Counted from the first letter of the stretch, positions 1 to 9,194 are shown. The stretch: 64,000 bases of DNA from Planctomycetota bacterium (GCA_029259635.1 JAJDEU010000052.1:1-64000); one strand, 5' to 3'. Notes: generated by a model from the letters alone, not told the origin. Made by a program: numbers and translations.

Positions 1-8
1 ATGCCTCT

Positions 9-172
9 TAGCAGTCCGTGGTGAAAGTGCTTTGCTCTATGAGCAGCAAGTTTTTAGTCGGGTTGGTGCCCGGAAACGAACCCGAATCCATAGATTCGGG
101 GAGGCTTTTGGGTGCCGACCTGGCCAAAAATCGGCCGCTTATGGAGTGAATGACTTTTACCACGGGCTGCTA
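9..172 (-). repeat. 164-bp palindromic MITE-like element, copy 1
   Basis: The reverse complement of this stretch aligns end to end with 52102-52265, and both copies are exactly 164 bp. The outer 19 bases form imperfect terminal inverted repeats: TAGCAGCCCGTGGTAAAAG at the 172 end and TAGCAGTCCGTGGTGAAAG at the 9 end. A central hairpin (79-98, eight-base arms CCCGAATC/GATTCGGG around CATA) makes the element largely self-complementary. There is no coding capacity. The TA dinucleotide at each end would fit insertion at TA by an IS630/Tc1-type transposase, but that is inference. A role as a 3'-end RNA hairpin is an alternative. Confidence 0.85.
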
Positions 173-563
173 GGCGTGCCGCTGGCACTCGTTCCGCTCT
201 AATCCTTCTCCAATCGCTAGTCCCTTGCATGCACAATGCCCTTAGCGCCGTGACCGCCGCACCTCTGTCGTCGAGAGCCTCGTCCGCTGGCGCGTCATGG
301 CGAGCCGAGTATCCGATGTCGTTCGCCGACTTGGTTTCATCTCGAGCACGCCCGTTATCAATCGGCCCCCGACCGGATTTCGGCGCTGCGGTCGAGGGCG
401 TGAGTCCCACGAACCGCGAGCGAGGGCAGGGGCTAGATCGCCCGCTTCGAAAGCGCCGGTTTCGAGCTTTGTTGGGTACTCGGTGCTCGGAGCGCTCGGG
501 TCGTTCCGTAGCTCGACTCGCGCTCGTTCGCTAGGCTTAGAGCCCGTCCAGGAGATTTAAACT
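173..563. other. Non-coding stretch before the hydrolase gene
   Basis: About 390 bases separate the repeat from the first gene. Short open frames overlap each other in all phases here, with no recognisable domain, signal peptide or ribosome binding site. I see no RNA gene. It presumably carries the promoter of the hydrolase gene, but I cannot point to a convincing -35/-10 pair. The only clear signal is the ribosome binding site GGAGA at 551-555. Confidence 0.5.
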
Positions 564-1475
564 ATGTCGATTTCACTTCGTCGCACGCTTGTGCCCGCCA
601 GCTTCCTTCTCGTTCTCGGCGCCGTGGCCACCTCCCGTGCGGTCTGGACTCAAGATCCCGCCGCGGTGGATCTCGTGATCGAGCCCCTGAGCGGACCGGT
701 CTCGGTGCTCTATGGCCGCGGCGGCAATATCGGTTTCTCGAACGGTCCCGACGGCATGTTGGTGGTCGATTCGCAGTTCGGCTGGTTGGCACCGAAGATC
801 GAGGCAGCGCTCTTGGAACGTCAGAAAGAGAGCCCGTCTTTCTTGATCAACACGCACATGCACAGCGATCACACCGGCGGAAATGCGATTCTCGGTCGAT
901 ACGGAACGATCGTCGCGCACACGAACACACGCGGGCGACTGATCGACGAGCAGAGCGCGGCGGGCGGCGAGCTGAGCGACGAGGCAAAAGCTGGACTCCC
1001 GATGGTCACCTTTGACGAGAACCTGTCGATTCACTTCAACGGCGAAGAGGTGAAGCTGATTCACCTGCAGGCGTCTCACACCGACACCGACGTAGCGGTC
1101 TGGTTCACCGGCTCCAATGTCTTGCACCTCGGCGACACCTTTTTCGCGGGAGCCTTTCCCTTCGTGGACCTGGCTCGCGGGGGAAACGTGCAGGGGTTGA
1201 TCGCCTCGCTGTCCCGCGTCATGGACCTGATCGACGACGAGACCAAGATCATTCCCGGGCACGGTAAGGTCGCTGGAACCGCCGAACTGGGCGTCTATAT
1301 CGAGGTGTTGATCGAGTGCAGCGGCCGGGTGAGCGAGGCTCTGGCGGCGGGAAAGACGTTGGAACAGATGGTCGAGATGGAGCTACTCGGGGATTACGCG
1401 CCGGAGTGGGGAGCGGGCTATATCAACGCGGAGCAGTTCCTGAATGCGCTCGTCGGCTCCGTTGAGGCTCGCTAG
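564..1475 (+). CDS. Secreted metallo-beta-lactamase-fold hydrolase
   Basis: A 303-aa MBL-fold hydrolase with an N-terminal signal peptide (hydrophobic run about residues 11-25), so it probably acts in the periplasm. The full set of zinc ligands is visible: HMHSDH with His98, His100, Asp102 and His103, then His172, Asp191 in LGDTFF, and His233 in PGHG. This is the layout of the SoxH / quinoprotein-relay type of MBL hydrolase rather than a true beta-lactamase. The substrate cannot be read from sequence. The start is supported by GGAGA eight bases upstream of ATG. It looks monocistronic, since a candidate terminator follows within 45 bases. Confidence 0.85.
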   Translation: MSISLRRTLVPASFLLVLGAVATSRAVWTQDPAAVDLVIEPLSGPVSVLYGRGGNIGFSNGPDGMLVVDSQFGWLAPKIEAALLERQKESPSFLINTHMHSDHTGGNAILGRYGTIVAHTNTRGRLIDEQSAAGGELSDEAKAGLPMVTFDENLSIHFNGEEVKLIHLQASHTDTDVAVWFTGSNVLHLGDTFFAGAFPFVDLARGGNVQGLIASLSRVMDLIDDETKIIPGHGKVAGTAELGVYIEVLIECSGRVSEALAAGKTLEQMVEMELLGDYAPEWGAGYINAEQFLNALVGSVEAR

Positions 1476-1517
1476 GGGAGGCTGGGGCCTACCGGCAGGG
1501 GAACCGGGGCTGAGCGA

Positions 1518-1559
1518 CCTCTGCGAGCTCGATTCCGGGGGCAGAGGGGCTTTTCTTTC
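1518..1559 (+). terminator. Possible intrinsic terminator after the hydrolase gene
   Basis: Arms CCTCTGC (1518-1524) and GCAGAGG (1541-1547) can pair around a 16-base loop. A T-rich run (CTTTTCTTTCT) follows within four bases. The loop is long and the T-run is interrupted, so this is a moderate candidate only. It would separate the hydrolase from rpmH. Confidence 0.4.
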
Positions 1560-1623
1560 TCGCTCCCGGCGCTAGACTGCTCCGCTCCAAATCCGATCGA
1601 GGATCTCCACCGAGAGTTCGACC

Positions 1624-1749
1624 ATGAAAGTCAAGACCCGTAACAGCAAGACCAAGCGCCAGAAGCAGCACGGCTTCCGCACCCGCCAGAAGACCAAGGG
1701 CGGTCGGAAAACCAATAAGCGCCAGCGCGCTCGCCACGGCAGCATCTAA
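1624..1749 (+). CDS. rpmH: 50S ribosomal protein bL34
   Basis: A 41-aa, extremely basic protein. Its core, KQHGFRTRQKTKGGRKTNKR followed by QRARHGSI, follows the bL34 pattern (HGFR-x-R, T-x-x-GR, RRRA-x-G). bL34 is a small protein of the large ribosomal subunit. Length is typical (bL34 is usually 44-50 aa). The N terminus MKVKTRNSKTKR differs from the common MKRTFQPS start. The gene normally sits next to rnpA, yidC and dnaA at the origin. Here no rnpA-like frame follows, and ygiQ comes next after 124 bases. I chose the only ATG that gives the intact N terminus. The upstream ribosome binding site is weak. Confidence 0.85.
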   Translation: MKVKTRNSKTKRQKQHGFRTRQKTKGGRKTNKRQRARHGSI

Positions 1750-1873
1750 GCGCAGATTTATCTAAGCGCAGCGATGCGCGAGCTCTCCCCTGGAAGGGGA
1801 GCGCCAACATCGAACGAACCACGGAGAGCCGGTCCCAAACGGGACGAGGCGTTGCCAGCTCTCCCGAAGTGAC

Positions 1874-3844
1874 ATGGCCAATACCAACAGATCACCGGAC
1901 CAAAGGTCCAAGAACGCGGGTGGGACAAATCGTCCACCCGCGGTTTCATTTAAAAAGCGCGCCCCGGCGGAGACGCCTCGGGAGGGACATTTCCTGCCCA
2001 GGACGCGAGCGGAGATGGAGCGGCTCGGCTGGGATGCGCTCGATATCGTTCTCGTCACCGGGGACGGCTACGTCGATCACCCGTCCTTCGGAGTCTCGGC
2101 AATCGGACGTCTGCTCGAGTCGGAGGGCTATCGAGTCGGGATCCTCGACGTGCCGGAGCTCGAGCCCGACGACGCGGGTTGGAAGCGGCTGCCAGCGCCA
2201 GAGCTCTTTGTCGGCGTGAGCGCGGGGACCATCGACTCGATGGTCACCAACTACACCGCCTCGAAGAAGAAGCGGCGCAAGGATGTCTATCGTCCCGGCG
2301 GCGAGACCGGGCGTCCGAATCTAGCGACGATCGCCTACACCTCAAAGGCGAGGCACTTCTTCCCGGGTGTACCGGTCATCGTCGGCGGACTGGAAGCGGG
2401 GCCGCGTCGGCTCGCACACTACGCCTACTTTCAGGACCGAATCCGGCGCTCGATCTTGGTCGACTCCAAAGCGGATCTCTTGGTCTGGGGAATGGGAGAG
2501 CGCCAAATCCTCGAAGTGGCGAGGCGTTGTCGCGCGGGTGAGGCGCTCGATGGAATCGCAATGACTTGCGAGTACGTTCGAGAGGAAGAGCTTCCGGCGA
2601 ATGTGCGTCGAGTGCCGTCCTTCGAAGCTATTCAGGCCGACTCGGACGAGCTCATCGGGCTCTTCAACGCGGTTCGCGAGGAGAACCATCCGGGCGCGCG
2701 GCCGCTTGCGCAGGCACACGGCACCCGCTTCGTTCTGCAGCACCCGCCGCTTCCGCCCTCGAGTCAGGTCGAGGTCGACAGCTACTACGACCTGCCTTTT
2801 CAGCGCGATTGGCATCCCGATCACACGGCGGCCGGCGGGATCTCGGCACTCGAAACCGTGCGCTGGAGCATTAACACGCATCGCGGTTGCATGGCGGACT
2901 GCTCGTTCTGCTCGATCACCTTTCACCAAGGCCGGTCGATTCAGAGTCGCAGCGAGGGCTCCGTCTTGCGCGAGGCCGCCAAGCTTGCGGAGAGCCACAA
3001 CTTTCGCGGCACGATCACCGACGTCGGCGGACCGACGGCGAACATGTATGGGCTCGGGTGTACGTTGCTGGAGAAAGGGGAGCCCTGCCTCGATCGCGAC
3101 TGCCTCTCACCGGACGTCTGCCCGGCTCTTCGGATCGACAAGACCAGCGAGGGCTATCGCCGGCTACTTGGACTCGTTCGCGAGACACCCGGAGTCAAGC
3201 ACACCTTCGTCGGCTCGGGAGTTCGCTACGACATGTTGTTCGACAAGCGCGGAGAGCTCTTACCGCTGCACAAGGATCTGATCGAGCATCACGTCTCGGG
3301 TCGCATGAAGCTCGCGCCGGAGCACGCCTCGCCGGAAGTCTTGCGCGTCATGAACAAGCCCAGCTTCGATGTGTACGAAGCCTATGAGGCTGCCTACAAG
3401 AGCGACTGTGAGACTCTCGGTCGTGACCAGCACCTGGTGAATTACTTCATCGTGGGGCACCCGGGAACGACGCTCAAAAATGCAATCGAGCTCTTTGAGA
3501 CTCTGCTCGACCGAAACTACTCGCCGGAGCAGGTTCAGGAGTTCATTCCGCTTCCGATGACGCGCGGGTGTATCCAGTGGGTGACCGGACGCGATCCGAT
3601 CACGGACGAAGAGCTGTTTGTTCCGCGAACTCCGCGCGAGCGCAAGGTTCAAAAGGCGCTCGCCTGTTGGAAGGCTCCCGATTCGGTGCCGCTTGTGGAA
3701 GAAGCGCTTCGCGAAGCGGGTCGCGAAGACTTGTTAGCTCGCTACCGGCGGGCAATCGCTCACCATTCGAGTGGCAAAGGCAAGTCGCGCGGGCGGACGA
3801 AAGCGGCCGAGACGGAGTCCATGGAGCTGGATACCTGCGGCTAG
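1874..3844 (+). CDS. ygiQ: YgiQ family radical SAM protein
   Basis: A 656-aa protein of the YgiQ/UPF0313 family. The N-terminal region GHFLPRTRAEMERLGWDALD and the following VTGDGYVDHPSFG are hallmarks of the family. A radical SAM cluster motif Cys339-x3-Cys343-x2-Cys346 (GCMADCSFC) should bind a [4Fe-4S] cluster for S-adenosylmethionine cleavage. The N-terminal part resembles a B12-binding-like fold. The biochemical role of YgiQ is not established. The basic C-terminal tail (SSGKGKSRGRTK) is variable. The start is the first ATG of the frame, about 37 codons before the conserved GHFLPR block, so a later start cannot be excluded. It stands alone on the plus strand and converges with the cytochrome gene. 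Confidence 0.93.
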   Translation: MANTNRSPDQRSKNAGGTNRPPAVSFKKRAPAETPREGHFLPRTRAEMERLGWDALDIVLVTGDGYVDHPSFGVSAIGRLLESEGYRVGILDVPELEPDDAGWKRLPAPELFVGVSAGTIDSMVTNYTASKKKRRKDVYRPGGETGRPNLATIAYTSKARHFFPGVPVIVGGLEAGPRRLAHYAYFQDRIRRSILVDSKADLLVWGMGERQILEVARRCRAGEALDGIAMTCEYVREEELPANVRRVPSFEAIQADSDELIGLFNAVREENHPGARPLAQAHGTRFVLQHPPLPPSSQVEVDSYYDLPFQRDWHPDHTAAGGISALETVRWSINTHRGCMADCSFCSITFHQGRSIQSRSEGSVLREAAKLAESHNFRGTITDVGGPTANMYGLGCTLLEKGEPCLDRDCLSPDVCPALRIDKTSEGYRRLLGLVRETPGVKHTFVGSGVRYDMLFDKRGELLPLHKDLIEHHVSGRMKLAPEHASPEVLRVMNKPSFDVYEAYEAAYKSDCETLGRDQHLVNYFIVGHPGTTLKNAIELFETLLDRNYSPEQVQEFIPLPMTRGCIQWVTGRDPITDEELFVPRTPRERKVQKALACWKAPDSVPLVEEALREAGREDLLARYRRAIAHHSSGKGKSRGRTKAAETESMELDTCG

Positions 3845-3889
3845 TCGAGCGGGCTTGAGCAACGCCGACGGAGAGAGTCCAACGGCAAT

Positions 3890-3927
3890 AAAAAAGCGCC
3901 GCCGAATCCTGGAAGATTCGACGGCGC
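3890..3927 (-). terminator. Intrinsic terminator of the cytochrome gene
   Basis: Read on the minus strand this is GCGCCGTCGAATC, loop TTCCAG, GATTCGGCGGCGC, then TTTTTT. It is a 13-bp stem with one internal mismatch, a six-base loop and an uninterrupted six-T tail. It lies about 75 bases beyond the stop codon of the minus-strand cytochrome gene. The plus-strand side has no T-run, so it should act mainly on minus-strand transcription. Confidence 0.85.
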
Positions 3928-4002
3928 GATGCGAGGCGAGCGATGGGCGCTCGGCTATAGGAATTGCCTGGGAAGGATTTCTAGGAGGTCAGAACCGGAA
4001 GG

Positions 4003-7000
4003 TTAGAGACCGGTGCCCGTGTAGGGCACGGTTACGGAACGGGCGGCCGTGCGCGTATCGGGCAAGCTCCACCGATAGGAAGAGTCGCCCATCTTCTGTA
4101 GATCGGCGATATTGACCATGACCAGATCATTGACGGCCAACCCACTGACGATGAACTCGATGAAGCTGTCGCCGAGAGTATCGGTCAGGGGAGCGGCAAC
4201 CGCGGCTTGGTCTACGCGCCACGAGTCTGTCGAGATGTCGTAGACGAGCACATCGAAGACCGGTGTGTAGTTCGTGGCGATATCGTTATCGAGCTCAAGC
4301 ACGTTGATGTCCACCGTAAAGCGCAGCGTTCCGCCGCTGTCTTGATCCGGAGTCCGCGCACTCAGGGTGTTGGATTTGACGTGATTGGGCTTCAGAAGGT
4401 CCATCGAGGTGAAGGCATCGTTCAACGTATAGGTGTTTGTGTTGAGCGCCGCGTCTTCGACGATGATGTTCAAGTCCCATACCTTCGACGGGTCGAGGTC
4501 GCGCAAGAAGACCATGTGCGCCTTGACATAGTGCAAGTCGACTTGCTGTCGCGTGGGCTCTCCCTGAGGGGTGTATTCCGTGATCGTTCGAGTCGGAACG
4601 TTGGTCGTAAAGACCAGTTTCGCGACACGAGACGTCGCATAGACGATCTTGAATCGAGTCACCGTGGGAGGAGCACCGGACTCCTGTTTGGGCGGAAGGA
4701 TTCCGCCGCGTTGATTCGAAAGACTCGGTTGACGGAGCTCGACCGGATCGACCACCGGCGCCTGAACACTGAGCGCGTCGAGCGGATCGACGGTCGTCGG
4801 ACCGGGTCCGACGATCACAGCGGGAGAGCCGTCATCCGGATCGAGGGCAAGGAACCGTTCGCCCAAGCCGAGGGGCATGGGAAATATCATGCCAACCAAA
4901 TCACCCGAGTTGTAGGCCTGCAGGAACTGGGTGTTGTCGAGGTTGACCGACGTCGCTACGCCGTCTGAGAGTCCAAACTGCTTCGCGTCGGGGTCGTAGA
5001 AACCTTGAACGGGAACGGAAGCGAGCTCTCCGACAACGACGAGTTGAAGGTCGCTCGGCTTCGAGTCGTCCAGCAAGATTTCGATCGCAACGGAATTAGC
5101 CGTCTGCTCGTCGGCGATGTTTGGAGCGAGGAAAGGCTGAACGGAGTCCGCGAGCTTCGTGGCGGGAACCTGGAAGGAGAGTGAGGTACTCGCGGGAGGT
5201 GTCGAGGAGGTTGCGAGAACGGGCTGTCGCGAGTGTCCGGGAGTCGCTAAACCGGGGGCCGGTCGGGGTGTCGTCTGGGGTTGCGCGCTTAGCGGAACGG
5301 GGGGAGGACAACTAGAACCGAAGCCGACGCGTACACCTTTATGGAGCAGCGGCGGGATGCCCGTGTCCAACTGTAGGAGGAAGGCAGCGACATCGTGACG
5401 CTCTTGCAAGCCGAGGCTGAAGTCCGCTTGCAGAAGGAAATCTTGAAGGTCGTCAGCAAGGCCGGTTGCGGAGAGTCCCACACCAAGCACGGGCAGGGTG
5501 TCGGTCATTCCGCCGCCGTATTCCACGCCGACTTTCGTCTTCTGCGTCTTGCGCCAGAAGGAGATGAGCGGCGCGACCGTGAAGTGACTGCGACCCACGT
5601 TGGGCGCGAAGAACTCATCGCGGAAGGAGGCGTTCATCGTGCCACTGGGAAGCGTGTGGCAGTCCTGACACGCAAAGTCGAGGACGGAGACCGGATCGTA
5701 AAACAGATCCTGTCCGCGAACTGCCGAGGTCCCGGCGGGGAAGAAGCTGGGGACTCGTGAATCCATGATCACGCGCTTGACGGATTCATAGGGATTCGCG
5801 CGCTCTTGGAGGGACATGACAAAAGCTTCGAACTTGTCGAAGTCACCGCCGGGTGCGACGTTGAGCGGAGCGCCGCCGAGCAAGCCGGGGAAAGCGCCAT
5901 TGAAGTCGACCAAATCGCCGCGCTCGCCACGCCAGTGATAGGGATTCTGGCCCTTAATGCTTCGCAGGGTTTGCGTCACTAGCGGTCCCTTGTCATCGAC
6001 CGTGACGGTATAGGCTCCGCTCGAGTCCTTGCGCCGATCCGAGAGGTCCCATGCCAGGAGGTCCGAGAATCCGTCTATGTGGCAAGTGTTGCAGGACATG
6101 TTGTTGTCCTGCGAATGAGCCGCGGAGTAGTAGATCGCTCGTCCGGCTTTAACCAGCGGCGGGGTCGGGTCGGGACCGGCCATAAGTGTCGCGACGATTC
6201 CAGTGCCCACGGCGGGTAGATAGATCTCGACTTGATTGCTACCCCAGCAATAAACCATCAGGTACTGATTGGCGCCCTTGGTGATCATTTGAAGGCCACG
6301 CGGAATCGAACCCACATTCCACTCCTGGACGAAGGTGCCGGTCACGTCGTACTCGGTAACGTTGTCGGTCAGCATGCCCGTCAAAAAGCCATTTCCCGCG
6401 GTGTCAAACGTCAGGGAATAGGGACTGCCTACCGTGAGGGCGGGATTGATTTGGACACCGGGCAAGGCCACGTTGCTGTCGTCGAGATTGACGATGCGAT
6501 TGGGGCCGACGGGGAGATTGCCCGGGGCCGGAAGAGCGCCGATAATCGTCAGGCGGTTCTCGCTGAAGATCGCGTTGGCTTCCGGCTCGCTCTGAAAGGT
6601 GAAGTTCTTCGCGTCGGTTCCGAGCATCCACCACTCGCCGGAAACCGGATTCTTGCCGTGGTCGTAGAGCACGGTTCCCGCGCCCACGACGACAGGCTCG
6701 ATCGTGGCCGTCGCCGGGTCGAGGCGGAAGAGGTCCTCGTCGGGAAGACCCTGGGTCGCTGTCGAGAGGTCGAGAATGCCGAGCGGACCGGCGTTGAAGT
6801 TGGCGGCGCCACGGTCCACGGTTGTGTTGTTGCCCGAGAGCATCGGGGAGACGATGACCGAACCCGTCGCGCCGGCTTCAAAGGCAAGGAAGGCGGGGTG
6901 CTTGGAGGGAATCGGATACTCGGCGCGAATCGTCCTGGTGAGCAAGTCGATCTCGACGACCACATCATAACCCATGCAGCTGACCCAAGCCGTATTGCGT

Positions 7001-7533
7001 GTGCGATCGACGAGCAGGTCGCTCGGTTCGCCGGGCAATCCGAGCAGTCCCTTGACGCGGCCGCCAAAGTCCATGAAGAGCAGAGCGTCCGAGTTGCTAC
7101 ACGTCACCAAGATTCCAGGAGGGCATCCGGGCGGTGTGTAGAAGGCGCAGGAGACCGGTCCCCAAGCTGTTCGCAGCGAAGAGAGCATCGTCCAGTTCGC
7201 CGGGTTGGGGTCCACCGTATTGAAGATCCGAACCAAGTTGGCGTGGGTGTTGACGACCCCCACGAAGTTGCCGCTCGGGTGAACGGCCACCGGCGAAAAC
7301 GGCACCACATTCATGTTGATGTGCGGACCGATGACGGTGTCGAGCTTGCGAAACTTGGCCGTCTTGGGGAGCGTGGATCTCTGCCACGGCAGCTTGGGCT
7401 GGATCGGTGTGCCGAGTTGGTGCTCGCCAAGCGGTGTACCCTGAGCTCCTGCGGATAAGGCGCAAAGCGTGAGCGCTAAGCCCAGCTGAGTAGTTGTCTT
7501 TAGGACTCTCTGGAACTTAGCAGTCTTCGACAC
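4003..7533 (-). CDS. Secreted di-haem c-type cytochrome with beta-propeller-like N-terminal half
   Basis: A 1176-aa exported protein. I chose the GTG at 7533 because AGGAGG lies four bases upstream and the product then begins with a signal peptide (hydrophobic run ending near ALSAGAQG). Residues about 40-440 look like a YVTN/beta-propeller-type repeat region. Two haem c sites follow: CNTCH (Cys481-Cys484-His485) and CQDCH (Cys622-Cys625-His626), as in di-haem peroxidase/MbnH-like cytochromes. The C-terminal third, about residues 880-1176, looks like extracellular beta-sandwich modules and is Thr/Pro rich. Function is unknown; a periplasmic or surface redox enzyme is plausible. The haem would be attached by the CcsBA protein encoded at 19683-22898. 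A strong terminator follows. Confidence 0.8.
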   Translation of the reverse strand: MSKTAKFQRVLKTTTQLGLALTLCALSAGAQGTPLGEHQLGTPIQPKLPWQRSTLPKTAKFRKLDTVIGPHINMNVVPFSPVAVHPSGNFVGVVNTHANLVRIFNTVDPNPANWTMLSSLRTAWGPVSCAFYTPPGCPPGILVTCSNSDALLFMDFGGRVKGLLGLPGEPSDLLVDRTRNTAWVSCMGYDVVVEIDLLTRTIRAEYPIPSKHPAFLAFEAGATGSVIVSPMLSGNNTTVDRGAANFNAGPLGILDLSTATQGLPDEDLFRLDPATATIEPVVVGAGTVLYDHGKNPVSGEWWMLGTDAKNFTFQSEPEANAIFSENRLTIIGALPAPGNLPVGPNRIVNLDDSNVALPGVQINPALTVGSPYSLTFDTAGNGFLTGMLTDNVTEYDVTGTFVQEWNVGSIPRGLQMITKGANQYLMVYCWGSNQVEIYLPAVGTGIVATLMAGPDPTPPLVKAGRAIYYSAAHSQDNNMSCNTCHIDGFSDLLAWDLSDRRKDSSGAYTVTVDDKGPLVTQTLRSIKGQNPYHWRGERGDLVDFNGAFPGLLGGAPLNVAPGGDFDKFEAFVMSLQERANPYESVKRVIMDSRVPSFFPAGTSAVRGQDLFYDPVSVLDFACQDCHTLPSGTMNASFRDEFFAPNVGRSHFTVAPLISFWRKTQKTKVGVEYGGGMTDTLPVLGVGLSATGLADDLQDFLLQADFSLGLQERHDVAAFLLQLDTGIPPLLHKGVRVGFGSSCPPPVPLSAQPQTTPRPAPGLATPGHSRQPVLATSSTPPASTSLSFQVPATKLADSVQPFLAPNIADEQTANSVAIEILLDDSKPSDLQLVVVGELASVPVQGFYDPDAKQFGLSDGVATSVNLDNTQFLQAYNSGDLVGMIFPMPLGLGERFLALDPDDGSPAVIVGPGPTTVDPLDALSVQAPVVDPVELRQPSLSNQRGGILPPKQESGAPPTVTRFKIVYATSRVAKLVFTTNVPTRTITEYTPQGEPTRQQVDLHYVKAHMVFLRDLDPSKVWDLNIIVEDAALNTNTYTLNDAFTSMDLLKPNHVKSNTLSARTPDQDSGGTLRFTVDINVLELDNDIATNYTPVFDVLVYDISTDSWRVDQAAVAAPLTDTLGDSFIEFIVSGLAVNDLVMVNIADLQKMGDSSYRWSLPDTRTAARSVTVPYTGTGL

Positions 7534-7753
7534 AATTCCTCCTGGATAAGTCGACGTGCCGGATTGGTTCTGAGCGGGATGGTGCTCAGTCACCATGAGA
7601 CGGCGCGAGGCTCTTTTTGGTTCTCTAGATTCTGCGAATTCTCGGTTTTGGGAGTGCTGCTAGCGTCGAGCCGCAGAACCCCATCTCGACACGAAGCGAC
7701 GATGTTCGCTCCGTGTCGGCGGCTCTCGGTTTAGTTCTCCGAGCTTCGATTTT

Positions 7754-7772
7754 CTTTTACCACGGGCTGCTA
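7754..7772 (-). repeat. Solitary end of the 164-bp element, supplying the pqiB stop codon
   Basis: On the minus strand this is TAGCAGCCCGTGGTAAAAG, identical to the outer 19 bases at the 172 end of the element at 9-172. No second end or central hairpin is found nearby. The first three bases, TAG, are the stop codon of pqiB. The sequence therefore sits exactly at the end of the reading frame, as it does in dnaK. Confidence 0.7.
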
Positions 7773-9194
7773 GGGGATTCGCATGGGAACGACTCGGGCA
7801 TCGCGCCCGTCGACGAACAGTACGCCGATCAGTTTTCCGTCCGACCGCGAGAAAGCGAAAGCGCCATTCCAATCCGACTGCAAGCCCATGCCTCGCTCGA
7901 GCTTCCAAGTCCCGCCCTCGTCGGAGAACCGCGCACGGGAGAGTGGAAGCGGGGCAGCTGCCGGATCGCCCACGACCAAGACGTCCTCGAGCTCCGTCGG
8001 CGTACGAATCCAGTCACTGGGCCACGGAATTCCCATGCTCTCGTCGCTCTCGAGAAGTACGAGCCCGGACTCCTCCCAACGAACGGCTCCGAAGGGAATC
8101 AACCTACCGGCGATCTGCAGATCGATGCTCTTGGCGTCCTCGATCTCCTTAGGGGCGAAGAGATTCGCAGGCCCGATCAAGCCGCCGTCCACGGCGAGTA
8201 CCCACGCCGTGCGTTGATGCTTCTTCTTGATGAACAGCTGCTTTTCGGTCCAAGTCAGCTTCGCACGAAGGGGGCGTGGCGTCGGGGCATCGGGCGGGAG
8301 CAGCGCGCTGCCCACCGAGAGCGCTGGCCGCCATTCGAGCCAGTCCTCTTCGGCTTCTTCTTCCAGGTTGAAGCGATGTCCGTTCAGGGCAGCGGGTCCC
8401 GGCTCGTCCGGCGTCGCAAGCGCGATAGCACCGACGATCAGAGCGCGCATGGAATCGAGCCCAACTTCGACGCCTCCGAACAAGCCGACTTGCAGGTCGA
8501 TGCCGCTCGCCTCCCAAAAGCGAGTGTTCTCGCGAATCAGGCGCGAGTAGCGCGGCCGTATGTTCGCGCGAATCTCGATGCTGCTGGAGTCGCTGGCCAA
8601 GCCGACCGTGAGGACGCGTCCGATTTGCACTTGGCGATAGTTAATCGGTGCGCCCGGCTGCAGGCCGAACTTGCGGCTCGCGACCAGGACGATTTCGAGG
8701 CTGCCCTCTTCGTCATCGAGTAGGACCGGCGGTTCTTCGAGTGCGAGAAACTCCGTCTGAACCTCGGCCGATACCGGACCGGGCGAGGCTTCGAGATAGC
8801 GCGCGCCAAAGATGGTCTCGAGTCCCGTGACCTCGTCGAGTGCCAGGTGCGGACGAACAATCCAAAAGCGCGTGCCCGCTCGCGCCAGAGCCTCGGCGCG
8901 TAGGGACAGTCGCGCTTCCATCACGACCTCGGACAGATTGTCTTCCAGCTCCACCGATACAATCTCGCCAACGTTGATGCCGCGATAGCGCACCGAATCA
9001 CCCGCGCCGATCCCATGGCCTTCCAGCGCGCGAATCTCGATCAACGGTCCGCGTTCGCTCTGCGCGCGCCACCCGATCCAGCCGCTGACGACCAGCGCCA
9101 TCGTCGGGATCAGCCAGGTCCAGCTCCAACGCCGACGCGTCGCGATCTGGGCGGTCGGGACGGTGCGAGCGATCGGTTCTTGGGTCGAGTTCAT
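7770..9194 (-). CDS. pqiB: PqiB-like MCE-domain lipid transport protein
   Basis: A 474-aa MlaD/PqiB-type protein. A short cytoplasmic N terminus precedes one membrane anchor (WTWLIPTMALVVSGWIGW, about residues 25-42), so the rest is periplasmic. Two MCE domains are visible: about 50-140 (GHGIGAGDSVRYRGINVGEI, then FWIVRPHLALDEVTGLETI) and about 165-265 (GLQPGAPINYRQVQIGRV, then FWEASGIDLQVGLFGG). E. coli PqiB has three MCE domains, so this version is shorter. MCE proteins form barrels or tunnels that carry lipids between inner and outer membranes. The gene overlaps pqiA by four bases (ATGA). No PqiC lipoprotein follows. The stop codon lies inside a repeat end. Confidence 0.88.
   Translation of the reverse strand: MNSTQEPIARTVPTAQIATRRRWSWTWLIPTMALVVSGWIGWRAQSERGPLIEIRALEGHGIGAGDSVRYRGINVGEIVSVELEDNLSEVVMEARLSLRAEALARAGTRFWIVRPHLALDEVTGLETIFGARYLEASPGPVSAEVQTEFLALEEPPVLLDDEEGSLEIVLVASRKFGLQPGAPINYRQVQIGRVLTVGLASDSSSIEIRANIRPRYSRLIRENTRFWEASGIDLQVGLFGGVEVGLDSMRALIVGAIALATPDEPGPAALNGHRFNLEEEAEEDWLEWRPALSVGSALLPPDAPTPRPLRAKLTWTEKQLFIKKKHQRTAWVLAVDGGLIGPANLFAPKEIEDAKSIDLQIAGRLIPFGAVRWEESGLVLLESDESMGIPWPSDWIRTPTELEDVLVVGDPAAAPLPLSRARFSDEGGTWKLERGMGLQSDWNGAFAFSRSDGKLIGVLFVDGRDARVVPMRIP

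Noticed and set aside
54..410. A 118-codon minus-strand frame at the window start
   Set aside because: It runs through the palindromic repeat, has no ribosome binding site and resembles no protein.
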